Source: Zantedeschia hybrid cultivar (taxonomy: Eukaryota > Streptophyta > Magnoliopsida > Alismatales > Araceae). Taken from it: a stretch of DNA of 64,000 bases. Made by a program: the position numbers and the translations under genes. Position 1 is the first letter of the stretch. Each line of letters opens with the position of its first letter. The stretch spans positions 43,575,980-43,639,979 of the forward strand of contig JARZZO010000004.1 in the NCBI GenBank assembly GCA_030544215.1. The letters run 5' to 3'. Below the pieces are notes generated by a model. That model was not told the DNA's origin and searched no databases. It worked only from the letters and a program-made list of their open reading frames with translations. Below, piece after piece: positions 21,808-33,316 of the stretch.

Positions 21808-24321
21808 TGTAACGACCCGCCATCCTATGACCGGAGACCCGGTCACTAAATGGATGTCGGCCCATTAACTGTAGGTTCATACCAGGATCTTATTCGCACA
21901 TCTGGAGGAGTAAGCGTTAAACAAGATTAAATATAACATTCATACGGACTACAAGGGGTACAGTGCGCAGGAAGTAAAGTAACAATGTCCGTACACAGTC
22001 CAACAATAATTACATGTCCAACAATTTAATTAAGTACAGGCAGAAATAAAGTACAACAACATCGGGGCATACCCCGGGAACTGAGATAGCTGCTGGTCCG
22101 CACACCAAGGAGAACGCCACGCGCCGCCACACGCCACAAGGTCTACACCTGAAAACGCAGGGAGTGAGCCACACCAAAATTGGGCTCAGTAGGGATCATC
22201 CGATCCCCGGCCTCCCACACACACACACCCACAAGTGCAATAACAAAGATACAGGTAATAGGGCAAATAAAGCTGTAACACACTACTCCTAAAACCTCGA
22301 TATGAACCAAGTGCCTTCGGAATGTAACATGCATAATTCTAAAGTCATACTATCAGGGAGCCTACAACTCCTGTGTCGGCAAAACACGTCAACCACTCCT
22401 CCACAAGTGGGAAACACCAACCACACAGCCGTAAGTGGGAAAACACCGTCCACACAAGCACAAGTAGGAAACACCGACCCGCTGAGACCAAACAGTAACC
22501 CCTCGGATAGCACGCTAGCTACTCCGGCCAAACAGGCTCAGGTGGTTACTCCTTCCCTCAGCACGAGTGACTCTCCGAATGTACCACTCCGACACCGGTA
22601 CTAGCTGACCCCGGGGTTCACCAGGTGACCCTTTTTCACTAGGCGTCACCCCGCCCACGCCCCCACCGGCGCTGTGCTCACGCCCCCACCAGCACAGGGT
22701 GATAAAGCGCTACAATGTCACTCCAGGTCCACAGTAACTGAAAACCCAACACAGTGCGATCCGGTCACGTGAAAAATCCCGCGATCGCTCAACACATATA
22801 GAACCATCCGATCGTGAGGAATCCGTCTCTATCGGGTGCACTAAAACATGTGCAAACTATCTATCTAGCAATGTGAACACGTTTTACTGGCATGCATTCG
22901 TGTTGTTCTGTCTTGAATCGCGTCGCCCAAGGCCGACGCCATTCAAGCTCCCTAAACTGGTTCATAAAACAGAGGCCACGGAAATCTGGCCTAAAAGGCG
23001 TCGACACCAGCGGTCGCCTTTTAAAAACGCGTCGACATCATTCGACGCCATTCAACAGATAAATCCAGAATTTCGGGAAAACAGTACCCAGGGGATTTCT
23101 GCCTTAAAAGGCGTCATGGTCGCCCGACGCCATTCGAATAGCGTCGCCCGACCATGACGTCTTTTAGTCCCAGAATCCCGAGCTGACGGACCCTCAGTCG
23201 GGGTAATTTCCTGCCTAAATGGCGTCATGGTGGCTCGACGTCCTTCTAAAAGGCGTCGACCACCCATGACGTCATTTAGCGCCAGAACCCTAGCCTGACA
23301 AACCTCAAACAGGGGAGGTTTCTGCGTTAAAACGCGTCGTACTGTCCCGACGTCCTTCTAAAAGGCGTCGACCAGGCACGACGCCGTTTAGCGCCAGAAA
23401 CCTGGTTCTCTGGTTCGAACCGAGGGTTTCTCCCTTAACCCAAAATACCCCGAAAAAGCCCCAAAACGAAAAGGGGGAGGAAGAGAAGTGGATCCACCAC
23501 AACATGCTACAAAACCACATTCACAAATGCGACCAAGCCCACAAGAACACCCCCTAAACATGCTCAATCTAGCCCAAAACACATCGAACCACGCCTAGGA
23601 AAGCACGAGCAACACATACAAGGTTCGTCCCCCTACCGGATACTTGAACTCCTCCTGGCTCCGTGTCGCCCAACCGCCGCGCCGCAGACCGCCGCCGGTA
23701 CCCCCGAGAACGTCGCCACTCCGCCGGGACGTCGGCCGCCGTCCGGAGAATGGAACGTCGCGAAGGAAGTGGTGGTGGCAGAGGTGAGAGGTAGGGAGGC
23801 GTTGGAGTGGTGGAAGAGGAAGAAGAGGAAGGGAAAGGGGAAGAGAGGGGGTCGGAGGAGGCGGAGAGGGAGAGGAGAGAGAGTGAGAGGTGAGAAATGA
23901 GGGAAAGAAAGGAGGGCTCGCGGGGGTCATCAGAAACTACCTAAAACGCGTCGAGCAAGACGGACGCCTATCAGATGACAGGACGTGCCGTACTGACAGC
24001 TGTCTGAAACGCGTCGACCACCATGGACGCCGTTCAGCTGACATGTCAGGCACCGTACACTGACATCGCAGGGTGGCAGTCTGAATCGCGTCGTCCATCA
24101 TGGACGCCGTTCAGACGACAAGACAGGGGCCGTACTCTCGCGGCCCGAAACCCGCCCACGTGGCACAACAGAAATTCGCCTAAATGGCGTCCACCTATCC
24201 AGACGCCGTTTGAAAGGCGTCGTGATCCTTCGACGCCATTCAGAGGAAATTCTCCAGACCCCACAAGGTCCGACCCAGGGGATCCGGCCCGAAAACCGAA
24301 CCCGAAACCTCAGTCCTTACA
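21808..24321 (-). repeat. 3' LTR of the young Gypsy element (2514 bp)
   Basis: Plus-strand ends TGTAACG and CTTACA; on the minus strand TGTAAGG...GTTACA. It carries 14 dyad units and, on the minus strand, a CT-rich block (23760-23930 on plus). The long open frames in it are repeat artefacts duplicated in both LTRs. Confidence 0.95.
22919..24237. repeat. Array of 14 GGCGTC-N10-GACGCC dyads (left LTR)
   Basis: Unit starts: 22919, 22997, 23028, 23110, 23140, 23221, 23252, 23333, 23364, 23947, 24010, 24087, 24186, 24216. Each is 22 bp: a hexamer (GGCGTC, CGCGTC or AGCGTC), exactly 10 variable nt, and a hexamer (GACGCC, GACGTC or GTCGCC). Outer arms often extend the symmetry to CTGAA and TTCAG. 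Many units come in pairs 8-9 bp apart. Corresponding positions in the right LTR are 28798-30116. Confidence 0.9.
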
Positions 24322-24332
24322 TTCTCCCCCCC
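24322..24332 (-). other. Polypurine tract of the young Gypsy element
   Basis: Minus strand GGGGGGGAGAA directly before the 3' LTR start TGTAAGG. The same arrangement precedes the LTR at 37717. Confidence 0.9.
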
Positions 24333-24339
24333 TTAAAAG

Positions 24340-26150
24340 AATTTCGTCCCCGAAATTGCCTGCTACCAGTAACGAGGGTGAAAACGCCTCTACTACCAAC
24401 TCGCATGGGAACTTACCAAAAAGGATAAGGAACTGCTACCCAACATCTCAATCACACGCCCCCAGGTCGCCTCGCTCTCGGAGCGATACTGTCAAAATAC
24501 TCAGTCCACAGATGCAACCTTGTTCCGAAGGACCTGTCACTAGTGATTCTCAAAACGCACTAGACACTCAGGAAAGGACAAGTCCTCATCGACCTCAAGT
24601 CCTGAAAGTTCCAACACCTGGGGCGAATCCGGAACGCTCTTTTGCAACGGAACTCGAAACACATCGAGAACACCTGCAAGACGGAACGGTAAGGCTGGCT
24701 GGTAATCTTCCTCAACTCGAGCAAGAACGGGAAGAGGCTCAGTACGGCACGGACTCAGCTTACCCTGCTTCTCAAATCTCCTCACACCCATGGAGGGCGA
24801 GACTTGGAAAAACATGAGGTCTCCAATTTCAAACTCAATCGGTCTCTCACCGATGATAGCACAACTCTGGCAACCCAAGCACCCTGCTATACCAACCCTG
24901 ATTCTGCTAACTATCTCTTGCCAATCTCAGATTAGATCACAAGGGATCGACACAGCTATCTGACCAATGCCTCATAAGGCGCCAAGCCAAGGTTAGAGTG
25001 GTAACTGCTATGGTACACAAGACCCCACGGAAAACCAATGCTGCTACCCAGAACCTCCTCAGTCTAGGCAACATGCCACGAGCAAAAACCTCTAAAATCC
25101 GAATGGTCCCTTTCTGACCGCCCATCAGCCTCGGGATGATAGGCCGGGCTGAAGGCTAACCGCGTACTCAAAGTCTTCCAAAGACTCTCCCCACAATTAA
25201 GAAGTAAATCTTAAAGCCCGATCCGACACGATGGATAAGGGCACATCGAGCAGAAAGAGACGATCCGACTTACAAACAACTCAGCCAACCTACCGACTGA
25301 CCAGTCCTTCCTGACAGCCAGGAAGTGTGCTGACGTAGTCAGTAATTCAATGGTAATCCAGCTCACGCTCCCTCTACCAGGGAATAAAACAATCCTAATA
25401 CATGCCTCAAGTCGCAAGCTCCCGTCTCCACACCGGGATCGGCAAGGACTGCAACCACGCTACCGCTGCGCCACTCTGATATTCTACCATAACCTGCCAA
25501 CAATTCAAACATTCAATCACAGAATCACCTCTGTCCTCCTTCTCACTAGGCCACCTCAACAATGATACGCCTTACTCGATCCGGGAAGCATCATTTATTC
25601 TAGAACAGTGTGCCTCAAAAAGGGACACCCGCGCACGTCCTTCACGGTCAAATCACAACGTCTACCTCTAACCTGACTGTCCTACTACCCCACAATTCCA
25701 CCTCTGAACTCTAGATAATCTGCAGTAACTCTGCATCTATTCTCTAAGTCTTAATTACGGTATGGTCCACTGCTGGCCAATCTGACTCCATCAGCCTCAC
25801 GTGGAATCCGAAAGGGAGATTCCACAATTGCTCAAATAATCCCCATACAAACAATGCCTCTAGGTCTGTGGTGCAAACGCCACAGCTGCCAACTCTAAGT
25901 CATAGATGGAAAGTTCTCATCAACTTCTTCAACTACCTATAGGCCACAATCTTATCAAGTCGCATCAGAAATGCCCCCAAACCTTGATGTGATGCAACTA
26001 AATACCCCACGAACCTACCGGAACCTGATAAAAGTACCAACACTGGAGCCCAAGTGAGGCGAGTCTTCAACTTAATGAAACTCCGCTCACACACCTCGAT
26101 CCACATGAGACGAACTCCCCTATGCGTCATCCTCAATAAGAGGGGTTGCT
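24340..26150 (-). pseudogene. Degraded Gypsy RNase H / integrase / chromodomain-like relic
   Basis: Fragments in separate frames, in pol order on the minus strand. An RNase H segment lies at 26136-25933 (CERSFIKLKTRLTWAPVL, then GLGAFL). An integrase core segment lies near 25330 (TSAHFLAVRKDWSVGRLAEL). Integrase C-terminal text follows at 25125-24937 and 24878-24540 (EFEIGDLMFFQVSP, VDEDLSFPE), then a chromodomain-like stretch with stops near 24450-24540. Protease and most of RT are absent. Many stops and frameshifts; no function expected. Confidence 0.85.
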
Positions 26151-26154
26151 ATCG

Positions 26155-26491
26155 AAGAAAACTCCTGGACCAACCATCGGTAAAATCCTGCTAACGCCCT
26201 CAACGATCACACCCTTACACGGGGCTCCCCACGCACAATCTATCAATCAAATCAATATTAAACTAATTATGTGCCATGATTCCACCAAAATTGACATGCC
26301 AACATCATTATCTAATAACCTTACAAAGCACATATTACAATACCAAATCACCACCACGACCCAAAATACATAAAGAGTGCCACAAGAGTTCACAACCACT
26401 ACCTCATAAGACAAGATAAGAGTGTTCATCTAACCCCGCACCTCGGATCTCCACAAGAAGGACACACAACACTACACAAGGTACCGGGCTC
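26155..26491 (-). other. Post-gag noncoding spacer shared with the second Gypsy copy
   Basis: On the minus strand, immediately after the gag stop. It contains GTGGTTGTGAACTCTTGTGG and a TTGTAATATGTGC segment, both also present after gag at 37380-37500. It has no coding motif and occupies the place where protease and RT should begin. Confidence 0.75.
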
Positions 26492-27532
26492 CTACTGACC
26501 ACTCGGCCCCTGACTCGTCTTATTCTTCTGAGGACAGTTCCTCGCGAGATGTCCTCTCCTGCCACAGCCAAAACAGCTACCAGCAACCAATGGACACATC
26601 CGGTTGCCGTGATACCTACTACAACGGGGACAATAATCTGCCGCATCGTGACTCTTTCCCTGCTGCCTGCTAGCCTCAGTCTGCATTTGTTGGGCCGAAC
26701 CGTCCTTATCTTCATCACGTGACGTCCCTTGGGACCCGAACTCAAAGGAACTCGAACCGCCTGACGAAGGGACCGTTGACTTGCTCTTGCCTTGCTGTTT
26801 TCCTCGTACCGATCGCTCCAACTCTTTTGCCATCTGCTGAAATTGAGTCTCCACTGCTGCCGCGCATCGAACCGCTGACGCTAGATCTCTACAACCCTGA
26901 GGTGCCACCATTGTCCTTAGATCATATCGGAGTCCATCTACAAATCTCTCGGGTCTATATCTCTCCTGCTCAGATAAGTGTGGAACGAATCCTCCAAGAG
27001 CCACAAACCTTGCATGATAGTCTAGAACTGACATGTCATTCTGCACCAATTCCATAAACTCTCTTTCCTTGGCCTCCTGGACGTGCCTCGGAAAGTACTG
27101 TCCACTAAACTCTCTCACAAATGCCTCCCAAGGGATCTCTCTCAAAGATCTATTTGCAAACATCCTTGTCTTGAGGGTAACCCACCATTCATATGCATAA
27201 TCCTTCAACAAATAGGTTGCCAACAAGGTCTTGTCATTCTCAGCACATTCAAGAACGTCAAACGCCTTCTCCATCTCCTTAATCCAACGAGCTGCCTCGT
27301 CCGAGACTGGTCGACCTGTGAAAGAAAGGGTCTCCAACCTCAAAAACCGCTCTAACACCGTAAACTGGTCACCTCGGGAATTGGATCCCTCGCTACCGTC
27401 TCCCTGCTGGTATCTACCCATAGCTCCAATCATAGCCTCCACGAAACGATCCACATTATGCCCTTCTGCCCCCGAACTACCATCGTCTGATCTCGAACCA
27501 CGAGCCAACGAAACTCTCTTCCTCGGCGCCAT
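26492..27532 (-). CDS. Gypsy retrotransposon Gag polyprotein, intact
   Basis: 346 codons from ATG at 27532. Gag forms the cytoplasmic virus-like particle that packages element RNA. Residues ~50-230 form the retrotransposon gag capsid domain (LSFTGRPVSDEAARWIKEME, DYAYEWW, FVREFSGQYFPRHV, KEREFMELVQ). A Ser/Gln-rich linker follows, then a zinc knuckle CFGCGRRGHLARNC (CCHC) near the C-terminus, preceded by a second Cys-rich stretch CPRCSRYHGNRMC. It ends with its own stop and no protease follows in frame, so this copy makes Gag only. The GTG one codon earlier is not needed. The closest relative in the window is the truncated gag at 36503-37338. Confidence 0.92.
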   Translation of the reverse strand: MAPRKRVSLARGSRSDDGSSGAEGHNVDRFVEAMIGAMGRYQQGDGSEGSNSRGDQFTVLERFLRLETLSFTGRPVSDEAARWIKEMEKAFDVLECAENDKTLLATYLLKDYAYEWWVTLKTRMFANRSLREIPWEAFVREFSGQYFPRHVQEAKEREFMELVQNDMSVLDYHARFVALGGFVPHLSEQERYRPERFVDGLRYDLRTMVAPQGCRDLASAVRCAAAVETQFQQMAKELERSVRGKQQGKSKSTVPSSGGSSSFEFGSQGTSRDEDKDGSAQQMQTEASRQQGKSHDAADYCPRCSRYHGNRMCPLVAGSCFGCGRRGHLARNCPQKNKTSQGPSGQ

Positions 27533-27672
27533 CACTACCTCACGAACACGAAAATCGACACAAACACGTCAAAACCTATCACTCTACACCAGCAGCCATC
27601 GCCTGTACAGACTCGTACTTATTGTTGGACTACGATATCTAACCCAGTTTACTACTTACTCGACCAGACTAC

Positions 27673-27684
27673 GCTCTGATACCA
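27673..27684 (-). other. Primer-binding site, initiator tRNA-Met type
   Basis: Minus strand TGGTATCAGAGC, two bases from the 5' LTR end GTTACA. Confidence 0.95.
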
Positions 27685-27686
27685 AC

Positions 27687-30200
27687 TGTAACGACCAGCC
27701 ATCCTATGACCGGAGACCCGGTCACTAAATGGATGTCGGCCCATTAACTGTAGGTTCATACCAGGATCTTATTCGCACATCTGGAGGAGTAAGCGTTAAA
27801 CAAGATTAAATATAACATTCATACGGACTACAAGGGGTACAGTGCGCAGGAAGTAAAGTAACAATGTCCGTACACAGTCCAACAATAATTACATGTCAAA
27901 CAATTTAATTAAGTACAGGCAGAAATAAAGTACAACAACATCGGGGCATACCCCGGGAACTGAGATAGCTGCTGGTCCGCACACCAAGGAGAACGCCACG
28001 CGCCGCCACACGCCACAAGGTCTACACCTGAAAACGCAGGGAGTGAGCCACACCAAAATTGGGCTCAGTAGGGATCATCCGATCCCCGGCCTCCCACACA
28101 CACACACCCACAAGTGCAATAACAAAGATACAGGTAATAGGGCAAATAAAGCTGTAACACACTACTCCTAAAACCTCGATATGAACCAAGTGCCTTCGGA
28201 ATGTAACATGCATAATTCTAAAGTCATACTATCAGGGAGCCTACAACTCCTGTGTCGGCAAAACACGTCAACCACTCCTCCACAAGTGGGAAACACCAAC
28301 CACACAGCCGTAAGTGGGAAAACACCGTCCACACAAGCACAAGTAGGAAACACCGACCCGCTGAGACCAAACAGTAACCCCTCGGATAGCACGCTAGCTA
28401 CTCCGGCCAAACAGGCTCAGGTGGTTACTCCTTCCCTCAGCACGAGTGACTCTCCGAATGTACCACTCCGACACCGGTACTAGCTGACCCCGGGGTTCAC
28501 CAGGTGACCCTTTCTCACTAGGCGTCACCCCGCCCACGCCCCCACCGGCGCTGTGCTCACGCCCCCACCAGCACAGGGTGATAAAGCGCTACAATGTCAC
28601 TCCAGGTCCACAGTAACTGAAAACCCAACACAGTGCGATCCGGTCACGTGAAAAATCCCGCGATCGCTCAACACATATAGAACCATCCGATCGTGAGGAA
28701 TCCGTCTCTATCGGGTGCACTAAAACATGTGCAAACTATCTATCTAGCAATGTGAACACGTTTTACTGGCATGCATTAGTGTTGTTCTGTCTTGAATCGT
28801 GTCGCCCAAGGCCGACGCCATTCAAGTTCCCTAAACTGGTTCATAAAACAGAGGCCACGGAAATCTGGCCTAAAAGGCGTCGACACCAGCGGTCGCCTTT
28901 TAAAAACGCGTCGACATCATTCGACGCCATTCAACAGATAAATCCAGAATTTCGGGAAAACAGTACCCAGGGGATTTCTGCCTTAAAAGGCGTCATGGTC
29001 GCCCGACGCCATTCGAATAGCGTCGCCCGACCATGACGTCTTTTAGTCCCAGAATCCCGAGCTGACGGACCCTCAGTCGGGGTAATTTCCTGCCTAAATG
29101 GCGTCATGGTGGCTCGACGTCCTTCTAAAAGGCGTCGACCACCCATGACGTCATTTAGCGCCAAAACCCTAGCCTGACAAACCTCAAACAGGGGAGGTTT
29201 CTGCGTTAAAACGCGTCGTACTGTCCCGACGTCCTTCTAAAAGGCGTCGACCAGGCACGACGCCGTTTAGCGCCAGAAACCTGGTTCTCTGGTTCGAACC
29301 GAGGGTTTCTCCCTTAACCCAAAATACCCCGAAAAAGCCCCAAAACGAAAAGGGGGAGGAAGAGAAGTGGATCCACCACAACATGCTACAAAACCACATT
29401 CACAAATGCGACCAAGCCCACAAGAACACCCCCTAAACATGCTCAATCTAGCCCAAAACACATCGAACCACGCCTAGGAAAGCACGAGTAACACATACAA
29501 GGTTCGTCCCCCTACCGGATACTTGAACTCCTCCTGGCTCCGTGTCGCCCAACCGCCGCGCCGCAGACCGCCGCCGGTACCCCCGAGAACGTCGCCACTC
29601 TGCCGGGACGTCGGCCGCCGTCCGGAGAATGGAACGTCGCGAAGGAAGTGGTGGTGGCAGAGGTGAGAGGTAGGGAGGCGTTGGAGTGGTGGAAGAGGAA
29701 GAAGAGGAAGGGAAAGGGGAAGAGAGGGGGTCGGAGGAGGCGGAGAGGGAGAGGAGAGAGAGTGAGAGGTGAGAAATGAGGGAAAGAAAGGAGGGCTCGC
29801 GGGGGTCATCAGAAACTACCTAAAACGCGTCGAGCAAGACGGACGCCTATCAGATGACAGGACGTGCCGTACTGACAGCTGTCTGAAACGCGTCGACCAC
29901 CATGGACGCCGTTCAGCTGACATGTCAGGCACCGTACACTGACATCGCAGGGTGGCAGTCTGAATCGCGTCGTCCATCATGGACGCCGTTCAGACGACAA
30001 GACAGGGGCCGTACTCTCGCGGCCCGAAACCCGCCCACGTGGCACAACAGAAATTCGCCTAAATGGCGTCCACCTATCCAGACGCCGTTTGAAAGGCGTC
30101 GTGATCCTCCGACGCCATTCAGAGGAAATTCTCCAGACCCCACAAGGTCCGACCCAGGGGATCCGGCCCGAAAACCGAACCCGAAACCTCAGTCCTTACA
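27687..30200 (-). repeat. 5' LTR of the young Gypsy element (2514 bp)
   Basis: Same length as the left copy. Differences seen include one dyad arm (CGCGTC to CGTGTC near 28798) and one spacer change near 30109. It carries the same 14 dyads (28798-30116). As the minus-strand 5' LTR it should drive transcription leftward. Confidence 0.95.
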
Positions 30201-30205
30201 AAATC
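30201..30205. repeat. Target-site duplication AAATC (partner at 21803-21807)
   Basis: Perfect 5-bp direct repeat at the outer ends of both LTRs. Confidence 0.93.
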
Positions 30206-31315
30206 AATTTTTGATCCAATTTTTAATCGGTTAACGATTTGGCTAAATAGCATCATTCATGGTCGACATGTTTTAGAGTTCTAATCTTAAATGATTACTA
30301 ATATGATTCTTAATCGATTTACTATTAATCTAGATAGCGTCATTCATGGTCGATGTCTTTCATAATTTCTATAATTGTCTCAAATTTTTTTTCATGATTA
30401 TGTTTTTTAATTAGCTCCTCGAAAAGGCGTCCGGGCTGGGGGATGCAATTTTGAAAGACGTCACTTGTAGACGACGCGATTCAGTTACATAACCTACAAG
30501 GCCCAGATCCATCCAAAATCCAACAACTTCTATCTTTGAAGGTCTCTACTAGGGTGGAAACCCTTTCTTGAAGATTAACACATATTTTTGAGTGTTTTAT
30601 GAGGTCCTGGAGCCCAAGAAACTCACTCTATATATACTATACCTCTTTGGGGCTTCAAGAAGGTTGATCGATGCGTGATTTGTGAGCTCTACCCAAGTGA
30701 GAAGATTGCTCTCTTTCTATGAACGTGGGCATCATCCTCGGGGTGCCTTCTTCCTCTTTCACGACACTTTTCCACCATTGGAGGGTCTTAGAAACCCGAG
30801 TGGCTTTAGAGGGGCCAATTGTCTTCATTTTTCTCCTCATTTTCTTAGTTCTTCTGTTTGTTTTCAAATCTTAATTGTAAGCATTAATTATGATTATCAC
30901 AAACACACACACACCCCCAATCACTAGCATCACATCCTTTTTTTCCTTCCTAAGCACCATCGGGGTTTAAAAATCATCCAAAACAAATGAGTTTCTTAGT
31001 GAAGTTGCATGTTTTCTTTCTTTTTAGGATATATACTACACTTCATTCAAGCTCTACTCATTTTTTCTTTGTTTGTTTGTTTTGATTTTCTTGAACACAA
31101 AGCTTCATCTTGTTGTTGCTTCAAAGAGAGAGTGAAAGTTAAAGGCTCTTCATCTTCGGCTGGCCGAAGAAGAAGAAATTGGAAGTCCACAGTACTCCTG
31201 ATTTCAAGGTATTTTGCGATCACTCTTATGTTTATTTGAGAATTTTATTCTCTCGCAATCACACTTTTTTCTTTAATGTTATTTTATGATATTTTAAATT
31301 GATATTTCAACACCC
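30206..31315 (+). repeat. Remainder of the LTR interrupted by the Gypsy element
   Basis: It continues from 21807. It carries four dyad units (30249, 30336, 30426, 30457), a TATA-like CTATATATAC at 30628-30637, and a CT-rich and CA-repeat stretch (30900). It then runs into the second Copia without a clear 3' boundary. The dyads show it is related to the Gypsy LTRs. Confidence 0.55.
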
Positions 31316-31317
31316 TT

Positions 31318-32510
31318 TTGAGCACATCACACCTTCTTGATGTTTCATTTGATGTTCTCTACCTTGACCGAGCTCCTAGGAGAAGCAAGAATGGTGTGAA
31401 CCAAGCTTACTTATGGTGTTGTACGGTTGGACATATTGGCGAAGACAGGCTTAATAAGTTGCATAAGAATAGATACTTGGATCCATTTGATTATGAATCA
31501 TTTATGACTTGTGAGTCTTGTTTAATGTGTAAACGGGCTAAGTATCATTTATTGGACATGAAAAATAGGCCAGGGACATATTGAAACTAGTACATTTCAA
31601 TGTATGTGGTCCAATGTCAACCCAGACAAAAAGTGACTTTTCCTAGTTCATTACATTGATTGATGACTTCTCTAAATTCGACTATATATATCTAATGAAG
31701 TATACGTCATAAACCTTTGAGAAGTTCAAAGAATTTAAGAATGAAGTGGAAAAGCAAACCGAAAAGAGTATTAAAATGCTTCGATCAAATTGAATAGGTG
31801 AATACTTAAGTATGGAGTTCACACAATTCTCTAAGGATAATGATATCCTTTCTTAGTGGACTCCTCCTTATACTTCAAATGAATGGTGTATCTAAAAAGG
31901 GGAACTGCATCCTTTTAGACATGGTGCATTCTATGATGAGCATTTCATAGTTACTAGTATCCTTGTAGGGATATGCATTAGAGTCAGCTGCATATCTGTT
32001 GAACAGGGTTCCTAGTAAGTTAGGGCTGGTTTGTTTTGAGGATTAGGTATTCTGGATTTCTTGTTCCCGGATCTCGTATTACTAGAATAAGAAGAATTTA
32101 CTTTGAGTGGAACAAGTAGTTCACGGAATAACTAGTTCTTGCCTTTTATATGGAATGAGTTATTCCACTTATTTAAGGAATAACGCGTCCGTACCCAGAA
32201 TAACGAAGAATAACGTGTCCGCGCTCCCAAACCGAATAAGTGGAATAACACGTCCTGTTCGACCCTTATCCCGCAAACAAACCGGCCCTTAGTGTCTTCT
32301 GTTCTATAAGAGATATGGAAGGGCAAAAAGCCCAACTTTAAGAATATTAAAATCTGGGGTTGTCATGCTCCTGTGAGAAGGCATAACTTAAACAAGTTGG
32401 AATCATAAACTGATAGGTGTAGGTTTGTGGGATACCTAAAGAGACTTTTGGGTACTACTTTTATCATCTTGGTGAATAAAATGTGTTTATTGCTGATAAG
32501 TTGATATTTT
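31318..32510 (+). pseudogene. Copia integrase relic
   Basis: GAG-pre-integrase zinc region (GHIGEDRLNKLHKN, then FMTCESCLMCKRAKY with both Cys of the CxxC present). The integrase core is scattered across frames (near 31660-32000), and IWGC-like C-terminal text resumes after the MITE (32340-32500). Many stops. Confidence 0.85.
32023..32288. mobile_element. Tourist-like MITE with TTA duplication
   Basis: 266 bp. Terminal repeats GGGCTGGTTTGTTT and the complement of AAACAAACCGGCCC; TTA on both sides (32020-32022, 32289-32291). It splits the Copia integrase frame exactly, which confirms its ends. The TTA duplication indicates PIF/Harbinger ancestry. Confidence 0.9.
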
Positions 32511-33284
32511 TGATCATTAAAAGGGCAAATGCATACACTATATTCATTATTTTATGTGTAAAACGGCATGAAATGATAGATAATTTTGTACAGAATCCAA
32601 CGGTACCAATTTTGTTAAATTCCGAGTTAAAAACATCATCATTTCATGTGAATAACGGAGTATAGTGTATTTGTGGTTTTTCAGCAAAATCGAAAAAGTA
32701 AATAACTTTATTTTAGTATAAATATAATATTGTTCACGATCAAATCCTAATTTACATTTATTTTATGTGAACATGACATGAAGAAGATCTGGTGCAATTG
32801 GTTAAATTTCTGGAGACTTGTGGGAGGTCTAATGTGCGAATCTCAATAGAATAATCTTCAATTTTTGCAAAAAGGAATAAAGCAGGGTAGAATGGGCATA
32901 CAAAAGTTAAATATGGTTGCCCTAATTCTTTGCCCAAGGAGGGCCCTTGGAGCCAGCCGCCACCACCTCTCCCCCCTTTCTTTATTTTAAAAAATTCCCT
33001 GTCCTCTTCAAAAGGACCCTTCTTCCTTCTTTTGGCCGGAGCTTACTTTATTCTCTCTCTCCCTCCTAGGATTGAGGGCCGCACCCCTTTTCTCTCCCAT
33101 TTTTCTCTCTCTCTGCAGCCCTGCTCCCTCTCTCTCCCTCTCCAGGACGTCTCTCTCTCCCTCTTACTTTTCCCCTCTCTCTCTCGGTCAGAGTTCTTTC
33201 TCTGCCTTTTTGTCCCCCTCTCTCTTCACCCTGCTCTTCTTCTCTCTCTCACTTTATCTCTCTCTTTCAGCCACTCTCTCCTCC

Positions 33285-33316
<32 letters not shown>

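Larger units (their letters stand above)
21808..30200 (-). mobile_element. Young non-autonomous Ty3/Gypsy retrotransposon (chromovirus/Tekay-like)
   Basis: 8393 bp bounded by perfect AAATC duplications (21803-21807, 30201-30205). Minus-strand order: 5' LTR (30200-27687), initiator-Met PBS, intact gag, noncoding spacer, degraded RNase H/integrase relic, polypurine tract, 3' LTR (24321-21808). Both LTRs are 2514 bp; by eye I found about ten differences, so the insertion is recent. Pol is far too short and broken to be functional, which implies mobilisation in trans. Lineage is inferred from the gag type, long LTRs and a chromodomain-like end of the integrase relic. Confidence 0.95.

Noticed and set aside
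22302..22604. 100-codon frame, repeated at 28181-28483
   Set aside because: It is duplicated only because it lies in both LTRs; no coding motif.
22919..24237. CRISPR-like appearance of conserved arms with variable spacers
   Set aside because: The context is plant retrotransposon LTRs, spacers are only 10 nt, units are inverted not direct repeats, and spacing between units is irregular.
24023..24817. 264-codon plus-strand open frame
   Set aside because: It runs antisense through the LTR and the end of the Gypsy pol relic, is absent as a whole from the other LTR copy, and shows no family motif.
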